Shown here: positions 7,481 through 17,247 of the stretch, in pieces | Layout of the letters: every line of letters starts with the position of its first letter | How positions within the stretch are numbered: position 1 is the stretch's first letter | Assembly: GCA_045807765.1 (NCBI GenBank) | Contig: JBJMGU010000106.1 | Span: 1-63,213 of the forward strand | DNA length: 63,213 nt | Direction: 5' to 3' | Source: DATENM01 sp045807765 | GTDB taxonomy: Bacteria > Acidobacteriota > Blastocatellia > UBA7656 | Position numbers and translations under genes: made by a program | The notes under the pieces: generated by a model | Told to the model about the DNA's origin: nothing | The model's input: only the letters and a program-made list of their open reading frames with translations | Databases searched by the model: none

Positions 7481-9430
7481 ATGTCGACTGCTATCAATCG
7501 GCTTCAAATTCGGCGATTCCGCGCCGACTATCTTGTCGCGGCGGACCACCCCAGCCCTGAAACCCTCAAGGCTCGCCTCGACGAGACAATCGAACGGCGC
7601 CTCGCGTCGGCCCTCTCCGTCGCCTTCGCGCCGTGGTTTTCAGAAAGCGACACCAGCCTCTGGTTCATTCGATGCCTGCAAGTCGACGTGGCGTTGAATG
7701 CGGCACTCGAGCGCGATCAGATCGCCGAGGCGTTTACGGCGCAGATTGGAAAATCGCTCGGCGACGCGCTTCAAGAAAGGGCAGACGACGGCAATGTCCT
7801 CAGGTTTCCAAATCGGGCGGCTTATCTCGCCGCGTTCCTCTCCGATCTTGCGAACGGCGCCGCCTGGAGCAAGTGGTACTACGAGTCCTTCGCGGGACTG
7901 AAACCGCTGCCGATCTCTAGCGCCTTGCGCACGGCGATCTGTGATGATGCATCAACCGGGGGCGAAGCGCTCCAAGCCTTGTCGCCCCTCGAGCTCCGTC
8001 GGGTCATTAGAAGTCTTACCTCCGCAGATGCCCGGCGGATTCTCGACAGCCTCGCCGAAAGCGATGCCGGCGCCGACGAGTTTCGCTCTTTTGAGGCCGT
8101 TTGGGCCGCGTGGTCAGCGGCGGAATCGATATCTACGATGCCTGAGGCGTGGCAACAGGCGCTTCACGCTTATGTCAGCGCAAGCCATGATTTTATAGAT
8201 GCCGGCGGATCGAATTTAAGGAAAGCGGCCGTCGCGCTCTCGCGGCTCTACACCAGGCTGGCCCTTGGATCAGAAGACGATAATGACCGACTGGTCATGG
8301 CGTTGCTCGAAGGTGACCAGGCGGCTCTCTACGATGTCGCGGGCGCCGCAGACTTCGAAGCGCTTCTGGCGCTCTTGACCTGTCCAGCCGATTGGCGGCG
8401 TGAGGTTGGTCTTGCGCTCTTAGGCAAGCGCGGGCCGCGCCAGGCGGTCGAGCAAGCCAGCGCCCGGCGCGGCACGCCGTTCGGCGGCGCATTCCTCCTT
8501 TTGCCGTTCCTTGACGATCTACCGCTAGCCGAGTGTGTGCGCGGCTGGCCCAACACGGATCAAGCCGCGGCGGTCTCGTTGGTCCGGTTTCTGATTTTGA
8601 TCAAGTGCGCGGGGCAGGAGCGCGGCGGCGAAGCGTTCCGCGATCCGCTGCTGCGTGACCTCTTACTGATTCCCCCAGATGTGTCACGAGCCGTGCTGCG
8701 CGAGTGGCAAGAAGGCATCACCGAGGCTCAACTGGCGGAATTCCTCGAAGCCTTAATCGAATGGCAAACTTTCCGCGGAGCGATGACGAGCGAAACGCAG
8801 GTGCTCGCCACAGGGTGCGAGGGCGACAACGCGGTCGCCGTGCTCGTCGATGGCCGGAGGGGTCTTTGGCTTGCGGTTCGCCAATACGAGCCGCGCAAGC
8901 CCGAAGACCTGTCGGATTTCATGCGCAGCCACTTGACGCGCTTGAGCGGCAACGCGGGTTTGTTGCTTTGCGACCCTTCCTTACAGCCTTCCATTCAGCG
9001 AGAGTTCGAAGGGCTGCGGATCGCAAGCATTGATGGGAGTCAGGACATGGTGCGGCAACTGGATGCTGATGACGCGACCAAAGATATGGTAGCGCGTCTG
9101 GATAAGATTGCTGGGGATGTCAATCATCTGGCTCTCCCGGCGGCCTGCGGCATTGACCGCGCCCTGGACGCCACATTGACTATCGCGGCGCAACATGTGA
9201 TGCGATCCTTTGCTTATCGGCTGTCAGGGTTTGCCGCGTCGAATCTGCCGTACATCTGGCACAACTTTCTTGATTCTCGCGCCACCTTTGAAGAGGACGC
9301 CGAACGCCGGATCATTCGCCTTGGCCGCCCCCCATTGCACTTAATATTCAGCATGACCGCCATGATGCGTCAGACGTTTCGGGTTGGATGGTTGGACGGT
9401 CGGCCGTTCGATCTCTTTCAGGAGGAATGA
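7481..9430 (+). CDS. Tape-measure-like protein of the contractile injection system
   Basis: 649 residues; ATG at 7481 with only a weak upstream site, ending in TGA one base before the next ATG. The N-terminal 120 residues have the layout of the family annotated as contractile injection system tape measure proteins: a basic start (INRLQIRRFRADY), a long helix ending in LASALSVAFAPWF, then a strand of the type LWFIRCLQVDVALN and helices with spaced leucines. The rest is alpha-helical with no catalytic motif visible. Position supports this: in eCIS loci this gene lies directly before the Afp15-type ATPase. At 649 residues it is short for a length-determining protein, and the middle part (RAAYLAAFLSDL, then AWSKWYYESF) does not match anything I can name. 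It could instead be a locus-specific assembly factor. Confidence 0.55.
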   Translation: MSTAINRLQIRRFRADYLVAADHPSPETLKARLDETIERRLASALSVAFAPWFSESDTSLWFIRCLQVDVALNAALERDQIAEAFTAQIGKSLGDALQERADDGNVLRFPNRAAYLAAFLSDLANGAAWSKWYYESFAGLKPLPISSALRTAICDDASTGGEALQALSPLELRRVIRSLTSADARRILDSLAESDAGADEFRSFEAVWAAWSAAESISTMPEAWQQALHAYVSASHDFIDAGGSNLRKAAVALSRLYTRLALGSEDDNDRLVMALLEGDQAALYDVAGAADFEALLALLTCPADWRREVGLALLGKRGPRQAVEQASARRGTPFGGAFLLLPFLDDLPLAECVRGWPNTDQAAAVSLVRFLILIKCAGQERGGEAFRDPLLRDLLLIPPDVSRAVLREWQEGITEAQLAEFLEALIEWQTFRGAMTSETQVLATGCEGDNAVAVLVDGRRGLWLAVRQYEPRKPEDLSDFMRSHLTRLSGNAGLLLCDPSLQPSIQREFEGLRIASIDGSQDMVRQLDADDATKDMVARLDKIAGDVNHLALPAACGIDRALDATLTIAAQHVMRSFAYRLSGFAASNLPYIWHNFLDSRATFEEDAERRIIRLGRPPLHLIFSMTAMMRQTFRVGWLDGRPFDLFQEE

Positions 9431-11599
9431 ATGTCAGCTCCGGTTGAGTCCGGCAGTCAGCTTTCGGTTCAGTTGCAGCGGCTCGACATCCTGCTTCACA
9501 GAGAAATCCTGCGCCTGCGCGCCCGATACCAGTTGTCTCTCGACGAGTTTCGTGGGTTGTACATTAGCGACGAGCAAGTCGCGGCACTGATAGATCAGGC
9601 GTTGGGAAACCAGAGCTCGACGCCGGCGGTCGATGAGTTAACGACGCGTGCCGAACAGATGCGAGGCGCAGAAGCGGCTCATTCGGAGGCCGCTCTGCGG
9701 TGGGCGCGGCTGGCCACCGAGTTTGCACTATCGCCCATCGAGCAGGACATCCTGTTGCTGGCGGTTGCTCCTGAAATCGATCAGAAGTATGAGACGCTCT
9801 ACGCCTACTTGAACAATGACATCACCCGCAAGTGGCCAACCTGCGACCTGGCGCAGCGGCTCTTATCAGCTACGCCGAGCGAAAGTCCGATTGTGCGAAG
9901 CCGTCTGCTCGAAGACGCAACCTTGTTCAGCAGCGGCTTGCTCCAACGAATTCAGCCGGGGCCGCAGCGGACTTCATGGCTCGCCGGAGGTTTTTGCGCG
10001 TCGCCCGTGGTGACGAATTACCTGCTGGGCTGTTCCTTGACCGACGCGCGCCTGATGGGATTTGTCGAATATCGAAGTCCCGCAATCGAATGGGAACAGC
10101 TGCCGTTCTCCGCCAAACAGCGCGAGGCGTTGAGGCACAGGCTCAGGACACTTGCATCGCGGATGCGCACGCCGCTGGTGGTATTGACCGGCCGCGAAGG
10201 CACCGGCCGCGGTCAGGCTGCCGAAGCGATGTGCGTTGAGCTTGAAGTCGATCTCTTGCGCGTTGACATGGAGGCGGCGCGCGGCTCGGGTGAGCCGTGG
10301 TCCAGTCTGATCGGCGGCTTGCTGCTCCAGCAGCGGTTGCGGCCAGCGGGCGTTTACCTTGCGCGCTGCGAAGCGTTGTTTGACAAAGAAGGGAGACCGC
10401 TCCCGGAGGCTCACTTTGCGTTGAGGTTTCTCGCCGGCGCGCGCGCCCCCATCTTTCTCGCATTCCGACCGGGAGTCGCGTGGAAAGAGCTGCTCTCGGA
10501 CGCGAAAGTGATCGCTCTTGATTTTGCTGACCCTGATTTTGCCACACGTCTGCGGCTATGGAACGACGCGCTCGCGCCAACGGATTTGAGTCTGACGAGG
10601 CCGGAACTCGAAGCCCTGGCGGACCGGTTTGTTCTTACCCCGCGTCAGATCACGGCGGCGGTTGAGGCGGCGGTCGATAGACAGTTGTGCGAAGCAGCTC
10701 AGGTTGCCGCGGCGCCGGGCAGGTCAGCCGGCTCGCTGTTTGAGGCGGCGCGCGCGCAATCGGATCAGAGCCTTGGGAGCCTCGCGGTGAGGGTGAAGAA
10801 GGTCCATTCCTGGGACGATTTAATCTTGCCCTTCGACACGCTTCAGCGCGTCAAAGAAGTCACCGCCGCCATCAAGCTTCGTCACATCGTCTACAGCGGC
10901 TGGGGCTTCGAGGACAAGATGGCGTCGGGCAAAGGGATCAAGGTGTTGTTCTCGGGCACGTCAGGCACCGGCAAGACGATGACCGCCGGCGTTATGGCGC
11001 GCGACCTCGAACTCGACCTTTACAAAATCGATCTGTCGAGTGTGGTAAGCAAGTACATCGGCGAGACCGAGAAGAATTTGGATCGCATTTTTCGCGCCGC
11101 AGACTCAAGCAACGCGATCCTGTTCTTCGACGAAGCGGATGCGCTCTTTGGAAAGCGCAGCGAGGTCAAAGACGCCCACGACCGCTACGCCAACATCGAG
11201 GTCGCTTATCTGCTTCAGAAGATCGAAGAGTACGAAGGCGCGGTCATCCTCGCGAGCAATCTCAGCCGGAACATCGATGACGCGTTTTCGCGGCGCATGC
11301 ATTACGTGGTTGAGTTCCCGCTGCCTGACGAGCCCAGCCGAGAACGGTTGTGGCGAGGAATGTTCCCGGCGCGCGCACCGCTGAGCGATGATATCGATTT
11401 CGGATTTATCGCCAAGCAGTTCACCATCAGCGGCGGCGATATAAGAAACGTGGTTCTGGACGCGGCGTTTCTGGCGGCGCAGGGCGGAGAGTTGATCACC
11501 ATGAAGGAACTGATAAAGGCGCTCGCGCGACAGATGATAAAACAGGGGCGGGTTCCTTCGGCAACGGACTTCAAGCAATATCAGGATTTGATTGCTTAG
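9431..11599 (+). CDS. AAA+ ATPase of the contractile injection system (Afp15-like)
   Basis: 722 residues; ATG 9431 directly follows the previous stop, with AGGAGG inside the end of that gene. The N-terminal half is helical. A degenerate nucleotide-binding fold is suggested at about 245-260 (PLVVLTGREGTGRGQAAEAM, a P-loop lacking the usual GKT). The canonical AAA module lies in the C-terminal third: Walker A GTSGTGKT at 509-516, Walker B ILFFDEADALF near 563-573, and sensor/arginine region ASNLSRNIDDAFSRRMHYVV. Such two-module ATPases are the last structural gene of Afp/PVC-type loci and act in assembly of the sheath/tube particle (family knowledge). The downstream effector genes are separated from it by a 234-base repeat-rich gap. 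Confidence in AAA is very high, in the eCIS role high. Confidence 0.9.
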   Translation: MSAPVESGSQLSVQLQRLDILLHREILRLRARYQLSLDEFRGLYISDEQVAALIDQALGNQSSTPAVDELTTRAEQMRGAEAAHSEAALRWARLATEFALSPIEQDILLLAVAPEIDQKYETLYAYLNNDITRKWPTCDLAQRLLSATPSESPIVRSRLLEDATLFSSGLLQRIQPGPQRTSWLAGGFCASPVVTNYLLGCSLTDARLMGFVEYRSPAIEWEQLPFSAKQREALRHRLRTLASRMRTPLVVLTGREGTGRGQAAEAMCVELEVDLLRVDMEAARGSGEPWSSLIGGLLLQQRLRPAGVYLARCEALFDKEGRPLPEAHFALRFLAGARAPIFLAFRPGVAWKELLSDAKVIALDFADPDFATRLRLWNDALAPTDLSLTRPELEALADRFVLTPRQITAAVEAAVDRQLCEAAQVAAAPGRSAGSLFEAARAQSDQSLGSLAVRVKKVHSWDDLILPFDTLQRVKEVTAAIKLRHIVYSGWGFEDKMASGKGIKVLFSGTSGTGKTMTAGVMARDLELDLYKIDLSSVVSKYIGETEKNLDRIFRAADSSNAILFFDEADALFGKRSEVKDAHDRYANIEVAYLLQKIEEYEGAVILASNLSRNIDDAFSRRMHYVVEFPLPDEPSRERLWRGMFPARAPLSDDIDFGFIAKQFTISGGDIRNVVLDAAFLAAQGGELITMKELIKALARQMIKQGRVPSATDFKQYQDLIA

Positions 11600-11833
11600 A
11601 GCATATTTTGAAAATATCCCTTCGGGGATGGCGTCAATAGCCGTGGGCAACGCCCACGGAAGCCATGCCGAGCGGTCAATGACCTAGAAGGGTCGCGGGA
11701 AGCCAGACGGCGACCCTTCAGGGTCGGGGCGTCACTTGTCGTTAACCGGTGGCGCGGCCACCGGCGATTGATTCCCGGTGGCCGCGCCACCGGCGATTGA
11801 CCGAAGTCCTTGCAGGGCTTACCGCATAGGGCA
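11600..11833. repeat. Cluster of GC-rich hairpin repeats between eCIS structural genes and effector genes
   Basis: Several perfect inverted repeats lie in this 234-base gap. There is an 8-bp stem CCGTGGGC/GCCCACGG at 11641-11659 with loop AAC. A 10-bp stem GAAGGGTCGC/GCGACCCTTC pairs 11687-11696 with 11710-11719. Twin 8-bp stems CCGGTGGC/GCCACCGG at 11746-11764 and 11775-11793 are each followed by CGATTGA. Near the start is ATATTTTGAAAATAT (about 11604-11618). The composition is that of mosaic intergenic (REP-like) elements. Together they could also slow or end transcription from the ATPase gene. Confidence 0.7.
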
Positions 11834-14800
11834 ATGGTTGCAAAAGTCAAATCCTTCGAGAGGACGAACCAAAAACCTGATGCGCCCGCGCAGGTAAGGC
11901 AATCCCTGCCAGCGCCTCAACCTTCAGGCGCGTTAGCAGGGTGGGCGTCCGCACCGGTTCAACAGAGCGCGGGGAATCTCGCAGTTCAGAGATTATTGAA
12001 TCAGAAGTTCATCAAGGCTGGGCCTTCAATTGGCCAGCCAGGCGACTTGCAGGAGACGGGCAGCGGACGAGTTTTGGATCAAGGTCCATTATCATCCGGT
12101 GCCGCTTCCATACAGGACAAATGCGATGCGGGCTCCGCTCAGACAGCCGGCGCGACATGCCAGGGGGAAGCGACAATTCAGCCAAAGGCATTGCCTGGTA
12201 ATCTGCCTCTAGTCACGACGAGAATGCAGGCATCGCTAATCGCTCTCAAGAGCGGCGGTCAGCCGCTGTCTAAATCCACGTTGAACTTCTTCGAGCCGCG
12301 CTTCGGACGAATCTTAAGCCAAGTCCGGGTGCATACGGAGCCTTCGGCGGCAGACGCCGCAAGATCGCTAAATGCCCGGGCGTTCACCCTCGGGTCGGAG
12401 ATCGCGTTTGCCCCAGGTCAGTATGCGCCTGAATCGGCTGACGGACGGCGCTTGCTGGCGCACGAGCTTGCGCATGTGGCCCAGCAGGGTGGAGAGCAGA
12501 TTCGCCGTCAGCCCGCCGCCACGCCCGCCCCCAGCGGCGGCAATCGTAAAAAGCGAATTGAGGACGCGATCGCAGAAGGCAGCCCGCAGTTAATTGCGGA
12601 GCTCAGTCCGGCAGACCTGGCCGCAGCAAGCAGCGACGAGCGGATGAAGATGATCGACATCCTACTCGCCGGAGGAAGCTTCGCACAGAAGTTTCGCGTC
12701 GCCCAGTTATGGGACACTTTCGGCAAGGACATTGTCGCAACGGCGAACTCGAATCCTGACCGTTGGCAGCGATCCTGGGCTGTAGCGGCTGGCCAAATGC
12801 GCCAAAGTTCCGAGGTGAGAGGCCAGGAAACTTACTTTATGACCGACGTCGAGTCGGTGGCTCGCGGTTACCTGAACGAGAACGAGCAGTTCTGCAAAGA
12901 CGAACTCGCCCGGCTTGGACTAAACGAAAACGGGGAGGCCATCACCGGACCGCCAACGCAGGAACAAACCAAGGCCCTGGCATCGATGCAAGACCTCGCG
13001 CCAAAAATTGCCGCTGCGCAAGAGGCGATGCACGACCTCCGCAAGGTGAAGGTCGGATATGAGGTAGTCGCACTCCCTCCGGGCGGCACCGAGCCCTTGG
13101 AACTCGGCACTCCGACGATGTTCGATCCCGACAAACCGCCGAACTTCCCTCCGCCCGAGAGCGAGCCAAACCGGCAGACCTGGGATGAGGTCAAGAAGGT
13201 CTATGATGACATCGACAGGCTGATGAACGCTTACCTTGAGGTGGAACCGGGGCTGTATCCTCTAGTGCGCCTAGCGAAGGAGGACCCCACCAAGACAAGG
13301 AAGGTGGCCGGAGGCACTCGGGAGCAGGCCTTATCGACGATCGGAGCCGGCTTAATCGAGACGCAAGAGAACATCGCGAAGACGCGCCCGTTGCTCAAGA
13401 CCATAGCGCCGGACCTGGAACCCATCCACGGGCAACTGCTGTCGGGGAAAGTAGCCGCAGGTGGGCGCAACTGGAAGGCTATACCTTTTTACGAGGCCAT
13501 CGGCCGCGATCTGGTTGAGCGGCGCAAGCCGGGGCCCTGGTGGGCCGAGCTCGGACTGATGGCTGCCCAGATGGGAGTGTATGTGATTGCCGGCCTGGCA
13601 ACCGGGGGAACAGCTCTGGCGATTGGACTGGGCGTGAAGGGTGCGGTCGATGTAGCTATGGCTACAGCCCGGGCCGACGCCATCGAAGCGGCGGCGAAGA
13701 CAAACATCAGCGCCGAGACGGCTCTGGTGACCGAAGGCAAGGTAGATGATACCAAGGGCGAGCTGATAATGACCGCGGCATTCGCAATCATTGACATCGC
13801 GTTTGCAGCAAGCGCGATCCGAGGCGCATTGCGCACCGTACGTCAATTCGAGCAGGAAGCGGCGAAGGCCGCCGCGCGGGCGTCTAAGGCTGCCGAGAAG
13901 GCCATTGCGAAACATACAGCGGACGCGGCGGCTGTGGAAGAAGCCAAACAGGCGGCGACCGAGGCGCGGGACGCTGCGGCCAAGGCGAGCACGGCTGCCG
14001 GGACGGCAACAGAAGAAGAAGCGGCCAGAGTCGCCGACTCTTCACGCCGGGCCGCAAACTCCGCCGAGGCTGCTGAACGAACGGCAAACGACCTCGCCGC
14101 GTTTGCCTCGGAGGCTGGCGAGGCCGGAGCCGCGTCCGCAAAACACCCTCCCCCGGTGGTCGCGGGCGGACACACGTTCAGGGTTCGCGGCAATTGGATT
14201 ACGCGATGCAGCCCTCCACCTTGCAGTGAGTTCGCGGCCAACATTGCCGAACGAGCCACGAGGTCGGCCAATGAGTTAGCCATCTCGGGCGTGCCCGCTG
14301 CCCGGGTCGGCGAACTTCGTCCCAGGCTAAACGCCAGCGCAACTCGAGCCAGGGGCCTGGCCGCGAGAGCCGAGGCTGAATTGCAAGGACTCGCCGAAGG
14401 CGATGCGAAGCGGATCGCGGTCGAGAAGCGGCTCCAGGAGGAAGCCGCTCTTATTGAACTCGACGTCCAGGCCGTCGAGAAGCAATTCATAATCGAGGGC
14501 GTGCAGACTGGTGAACTGCCCAAGGGCTGGGGGCAGATGGTGTATGACAACGCCCTGACACGTATAAACACCACCTGGCGTCGGGCTTCCGAAGCAGGGG
14601 CGCGCAGAACGCCTCATCAACTTGAGGAGGCCCTGACAGGTTGGAGACAAAGGGCAGCCGTGCTAAGAGACGATGCCCGCCGGATCGAGGCTATGGCTCC
14701 GGGGTCCGCCAAAAACACGGCAGAAAATGGCCTGATCTTACGGACCAGGGAGATGGACAAAGCGATTGAAGGAATCGAGCGCGAAGAACGAGTACGCCGC

Positions 14801-15169
14801 GACTTCCTTAAAGTTGGCGAGGGCGGCGCCTCGCTTGGAGAAAGCGACAAGGAGATCATGGGGAATTTGGGCACAGTTGGCGGCCCGGACTTCGGTCGCA
14901 TCAAAGGCGATACGTTGTTTCTCGCCGAAAGCAAGGGAAAGGAGATCGCCTCCGCAATCGACCAATTCCAAGTGGCGATGGACGCGCCGAAGTTGCCGCC
15001 TGGAATCATTCACTATGACCTTCGGATTTATCTGAAGTCGGACGTTTGGGAAGAGTTGCTGAGAACCGGCAGCGCCGGCGGGTTCTCGGCAAAGCGCGTC
15101 GGTGAAAGCTGGTACATCATGGGATTACCCAAGGTCCGGGGTAACCGTGTGTTGCTCCTCCCTGGTTAA
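11834..15169 (+). CDS. DUF4157 eCIS cargo candidate with PD-(D/E)xK-like C-terminus
   Basis: 1111 residues from ATG 11834 (in-frame TTG at 11810 is less likely). Near the N-terminus is the sequence AGNLAVQRLL, also found in the next two proteins. The DUF4157 domain covers about residues 137-218 and ends in HELAHVAQQ (HExxH at 210-214), the domain characteristic of proteins encoded in eCIS loci. The middle is helical with two hydrophobic stretches (about 570-600, MAAQMGVYVIAGLATGG; about 644-666) and an Ala/Glu/Lys-rich coiled coil (about 680-770). The last 100 residues contain GGPDF (P1018, D1019), then GDTLFLAESKGKEI (E1032, K1034) and FQVAMD, the arrangement of PD-(D/E)xK nucleases; I propose a nuclease effector. 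No signal peptide, as expected for particle-delivered cargo. Function beyond DUF4157 is inference. Confidence 0.75.
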   Translation: MVAKVKSFERTNQKPDAPAQVRQSLPAPQPSGALAGWASAPVQQSAGNLAVQRLLNQKFIKAGPSIGQPGDLQETGSGRVLDQGPLSSGAASIQDKCDAGSAQTAGATCQGEATIQPKALPGNLPLVTTRMQASLIALKSGGQPLSKSTLNFFEPRFGRILSQVRVHTEPSAADAARSLNARAFTLGSEIAFAPGQYAPESADGRRLLAHELAHVAQQGGEQIRRQPAATPAPSGGNRKKRIEDAIAEGSPQLIAELSPADLAAASSDERMKMIDILLAGGSFAQKFRVAQLWDTFGKDIVATANSNPDRWQRSWAVAAGQMRQSSEVRGQETYFMTDVESVARGYLNENEQFCKDELARLGLNENGEAITGPPTQEQTKALASMQDLAPKIAAAQEAMHDLRKVKVGYEVVALPPGGTEPLELGTPTMFDPDKPPNFPPPESEPNRQTWDEVKKVYDDIDRLMNAYLEVEPGLYPLVRLAKEDPTKTRKVAGGTREQALSTIGAGLIETQENIAKTRPLLKTIAPDLEPIHGQLLSGKVAAGGRNWKAIPFYEAIGRDLVERRKPGPWWAELGLMAAQMGVYVIAGLATGGTALAIGLGVKGAVDVAMATARADAIEAAAKTNISAETALVTEGKVDDTKGELIMTAAFAIIDIAFAASAIRGALRTVRQFEQEAAKAAARASKAAEKAIAKHTADAAAVEEAKQAATEARDAAAKASTAAGTATEEEAARVADSSRRAANSAEAAERTANDLAAFASEAGEAGAASAKHPPPVVAGGHTFRVRGNWITRCSPPPCSEFAANIAERATRSANELAISGVPAARVGELRPRLNASATRARGLAARAEAELQGLAEGDAKRIAVEKRLQEEAALIELDVQAVEKQFIIEGVQTGELPKGWGQMVYDNALTRINTTWRRASEAGARRTPHQLEEALTGWRQRAAVLRDDARRIEAMAPGSAKNTAENGLILRTREMDKAIEGIEREERVRRDFLKVGEGGASLGESDKEIMGNLGTVGGPDFGRIKGDTLFLAESKGKEIASAIDQFQVAMDAPKLPPGIIHYDLRIYLKSDVWEELLRTGSAGGFSAKRVGESWYIMGLPKVRGNRVLLLPG

Positions 15170-15339
15170 TCATTTCAACCTCTAATTATTCGGTAGCGAG
15201 TCTGCCAGGACGATATAGCCATAAACACATTGATGATATAATGCGCTATGCCGTGTGTTGGACTTCGGGAATGTGCTAACCCCGCAACGGGCCTCTTGCG
15301 TGCATCGGGCGCGCCGCGCGGTAGAACAGGGTTTCACTT

Positions 15340-17166
15340 GTGATCGCAAACAAAGCAAACTTCAACGAAAAAGCCGAAACGAATAGGCCTCCGGCCGCTC
15401 ACAGACCGGCTCGCGTTCCGGCGCCGGGGCCGGTTGACTGGCGGCTGGCGGCTGGAAACTTCGCACTTCAACGCGTGTTTCGAGGCGCAGTGCAGGCGAA
15501 GCTGCGGGTCGGCTCACCGGGAGATACCTACGAACAAGAAGCCGACCGGGTGGCAGACCTTGTAATGAGCATACCGGATGGCAATTTCGCAACGGTGGGA
15601 TCCTCGGTTACGACCGGCTGGATCGGATCCGCGAGTCTTCTTCAGCGAAAGTGCTCGTGTGCCCACAAGCCCGGCGCGACAGGCGAATGCGAAGAGTGCC
15701 GCGATGAACAAGTAAACCTACAGCGTCGTCCGGCGAACGGCCATGCTCCAGGAGCGCCTGCCGTACACGCGGCGTTGCGGTCGGGCGGTCATCCCCTCGA
15801 TTCGGGCAACCGCGCTTTCTTCGAATCGAGGTTCGGACGGGATTTCAGCCAGGTTCGCATACACTCTGACGCTGAAGCGGCGGCGTCAGCAAGAGCGGTG
15901 AACGCGTTGGCCTACACGGTCGGCCGCGACATCGTTTTCGCGCCGGGCCAGTACGACGCGGGCTCGAATGCGGGAAGGCATCTGCTGGCGCATGAACTCA
16001 CGCATGTGGCGCAACAGGAAGCGGGCGGCAACGCCTCTCTCCAGCGTCAAGAAGATTCGGAGCCGGTCGGTCTGCCGCCGGAGCATCCGGGCAACCTCGC
16101 GGTCATCGAAGAGGCCGAAGAGTCATTGAGACCGCAGCGCGAGGAACGCGCCAACAAGCAACGAGAGCTCGCCGAGACCCAGATGTCGAGCCCCGACCCG
16201 AAGCAAGAGGAGGAGTTGCGGGCGCGGGAAAAGGAGGTAAGCGATCGGCTCTCTCAGATTGAGAAGGGCCTCGCCGACGGCTTACAGAAGAAGATCGGGC
16301 TCATTGACAGGGCAATTTTGCAGATCGAGCAGGTGCTTCCCGGTCAGAGTGGCGGCGGCGCGCCGGAGGTGAAACAGGAAGTGTGGGATGCGCTCGACCG
16401 GCTCCGGACCATGAAAAAAGCCGCGGAGAAAGAGCTACTACCGTTTTTGCGCGCCCAGAAACGCGAGCTGATCAAGCAGCTCAACGAGGCGATCAAGAAG
16501 TTGCCGGAAGGAAGCCCGGAGCGAGTGGCAATGGAGAAGGACAGGAAGGAAGCCGCCGAATTCCTGAGCGGGACGGCGGAAAACCGCGCCGCCCCTGGAA
16601 CCAGAGGCCCGAGGGCGGGAGAATCCGGGCCTCCTTACGTTGTCTACAGCGGCTATGTCAAGGTTGGGGGCAACACGCCCTGGAGAAACAATAACCCCGG
16701 CAACGTGCAACGCTCGCCGAGCGGTGCCGATCCGCCGGGAGTGCTCGGCGTGGACAAATGGCAACACTACATTTTTGAGAGCTATGCTGTCGGCCAAATG
16801 GCGATCTACTTCGATCTTGTGAACCGTCGCGGTGGGGCCGGGGCCAACTTGCGTGCTGTGCTGAGAAGCTATATCGCGGGAGGCAAAAAGGACGCAGATC
16901 TGCCCGAGAAGTGCGGACCCGGAGATGACCTTGCTATCTGCGTGACCCGAGAGAGCGCGCAGTCATATCCGGGTAAGGTGGCTGGAACGGCCGGGCTGAC
17001 CGACAAACTGGATCAGCCCATTGGCAGCCTCAACGATGACGAAAAGAAGCAGCTTATAGATGCCATTAAGAAATGGGAAGGAGGCACCATCGTGACGGGT
17101 GATACCTACACCTGCGCCGACGCGGCAGCGCCTCTATATCGAAACCTTCTTGGCTGCGACGAATAG
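15340..17166 (+). CDS. DUF4157 eCIS cargo candidate with lysozyme-like RNNNPGN C-terminus
   Basis: 608 residues, GTG start at 15340 (AGGG upstream in a leader shared with the next gene). The N-terminus has AAGNFALQR, QAKLRVGSPGDTYEQEADRV and a small cysteine cluster (KCSCAHK then CEEC), all usual in DUF4157 proteins. The DUF4157 domain ends in HELTHVAQQ (HExxH at 218-222). Residues about 245-400 are a highly charged coiled coil. The C-terminal 180 residues hold TPWRNNNPGNVQ (RNNNPGN at 449-455), then IFESYAVGQMAIYFDLV and LRAVLRSYIAGG. RNNNPGN(I/V) followed by a W..F.S...G...M...L pattern is the hallmark of phage-type muralytic virion proteins, so I infer a peptidoglycan-cleaving effector. 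A GDTYTCADAAAPLYRNL tail is unassigned. Confidence 0.7.
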   Translation: MIANKANFNEKAETNRPPAAHRPARVPAPGPVDWRLAAGNFALQRVFRGAVQAKLRVGSPGDTYEQEADRVADLVMSIPDGNFATVGSSVTTGWIGSASLLQRKCSCAHKPGATGECEECRDEQVNLQRRPANGHAPGAPAVHAALRSGGHPLDSGNRAFFESRFGRDFSQVRIHSDAEAAASARAVNALAYTVGRDIVFAPGQYDAGSNAGRHLLAHELTHVAQQEAGGNASLQRQEDSEPVGLPPEHPGNLAVIEEAEESLRPQREERANKQRELAETQMSSPDPKQEEELRAREKEVSDRLSQIEKGLADGLQKKIGLIDRAILQIEQVLPGQSGGGAPEVKQEVWDALDRLRTMKKAAEKELLPFLRAQKRELIKQLNEAIKKLPEGSPERVAMEKDRKEAAEFLSGTAENRAAPGTRGPRAGESGPPYVVYSGYVKVGGNTPWRNNNPGNVQRSPSGADPPGVLGVDKWQHYIFESYAVGQMAIYFDLVNRRGGAGANLRAVLRSYIAGGKKDADLPEKCGPGDDLAICVTRESAQSYPGKVAGTAGLTDKLDQPIGSLNDDEKKQLIDAIKKWEGGTIVTGDTYTCADAAAPLYRNLLGCDE

Positions 17167-17247
17167 TCGAGGGGCACGAAGTCCGATGGCGTGTTATCGC
17201 CTTTGAGTTTGCGTCCGGTGTAACAACCGTAGAACGAGGATTCACTT

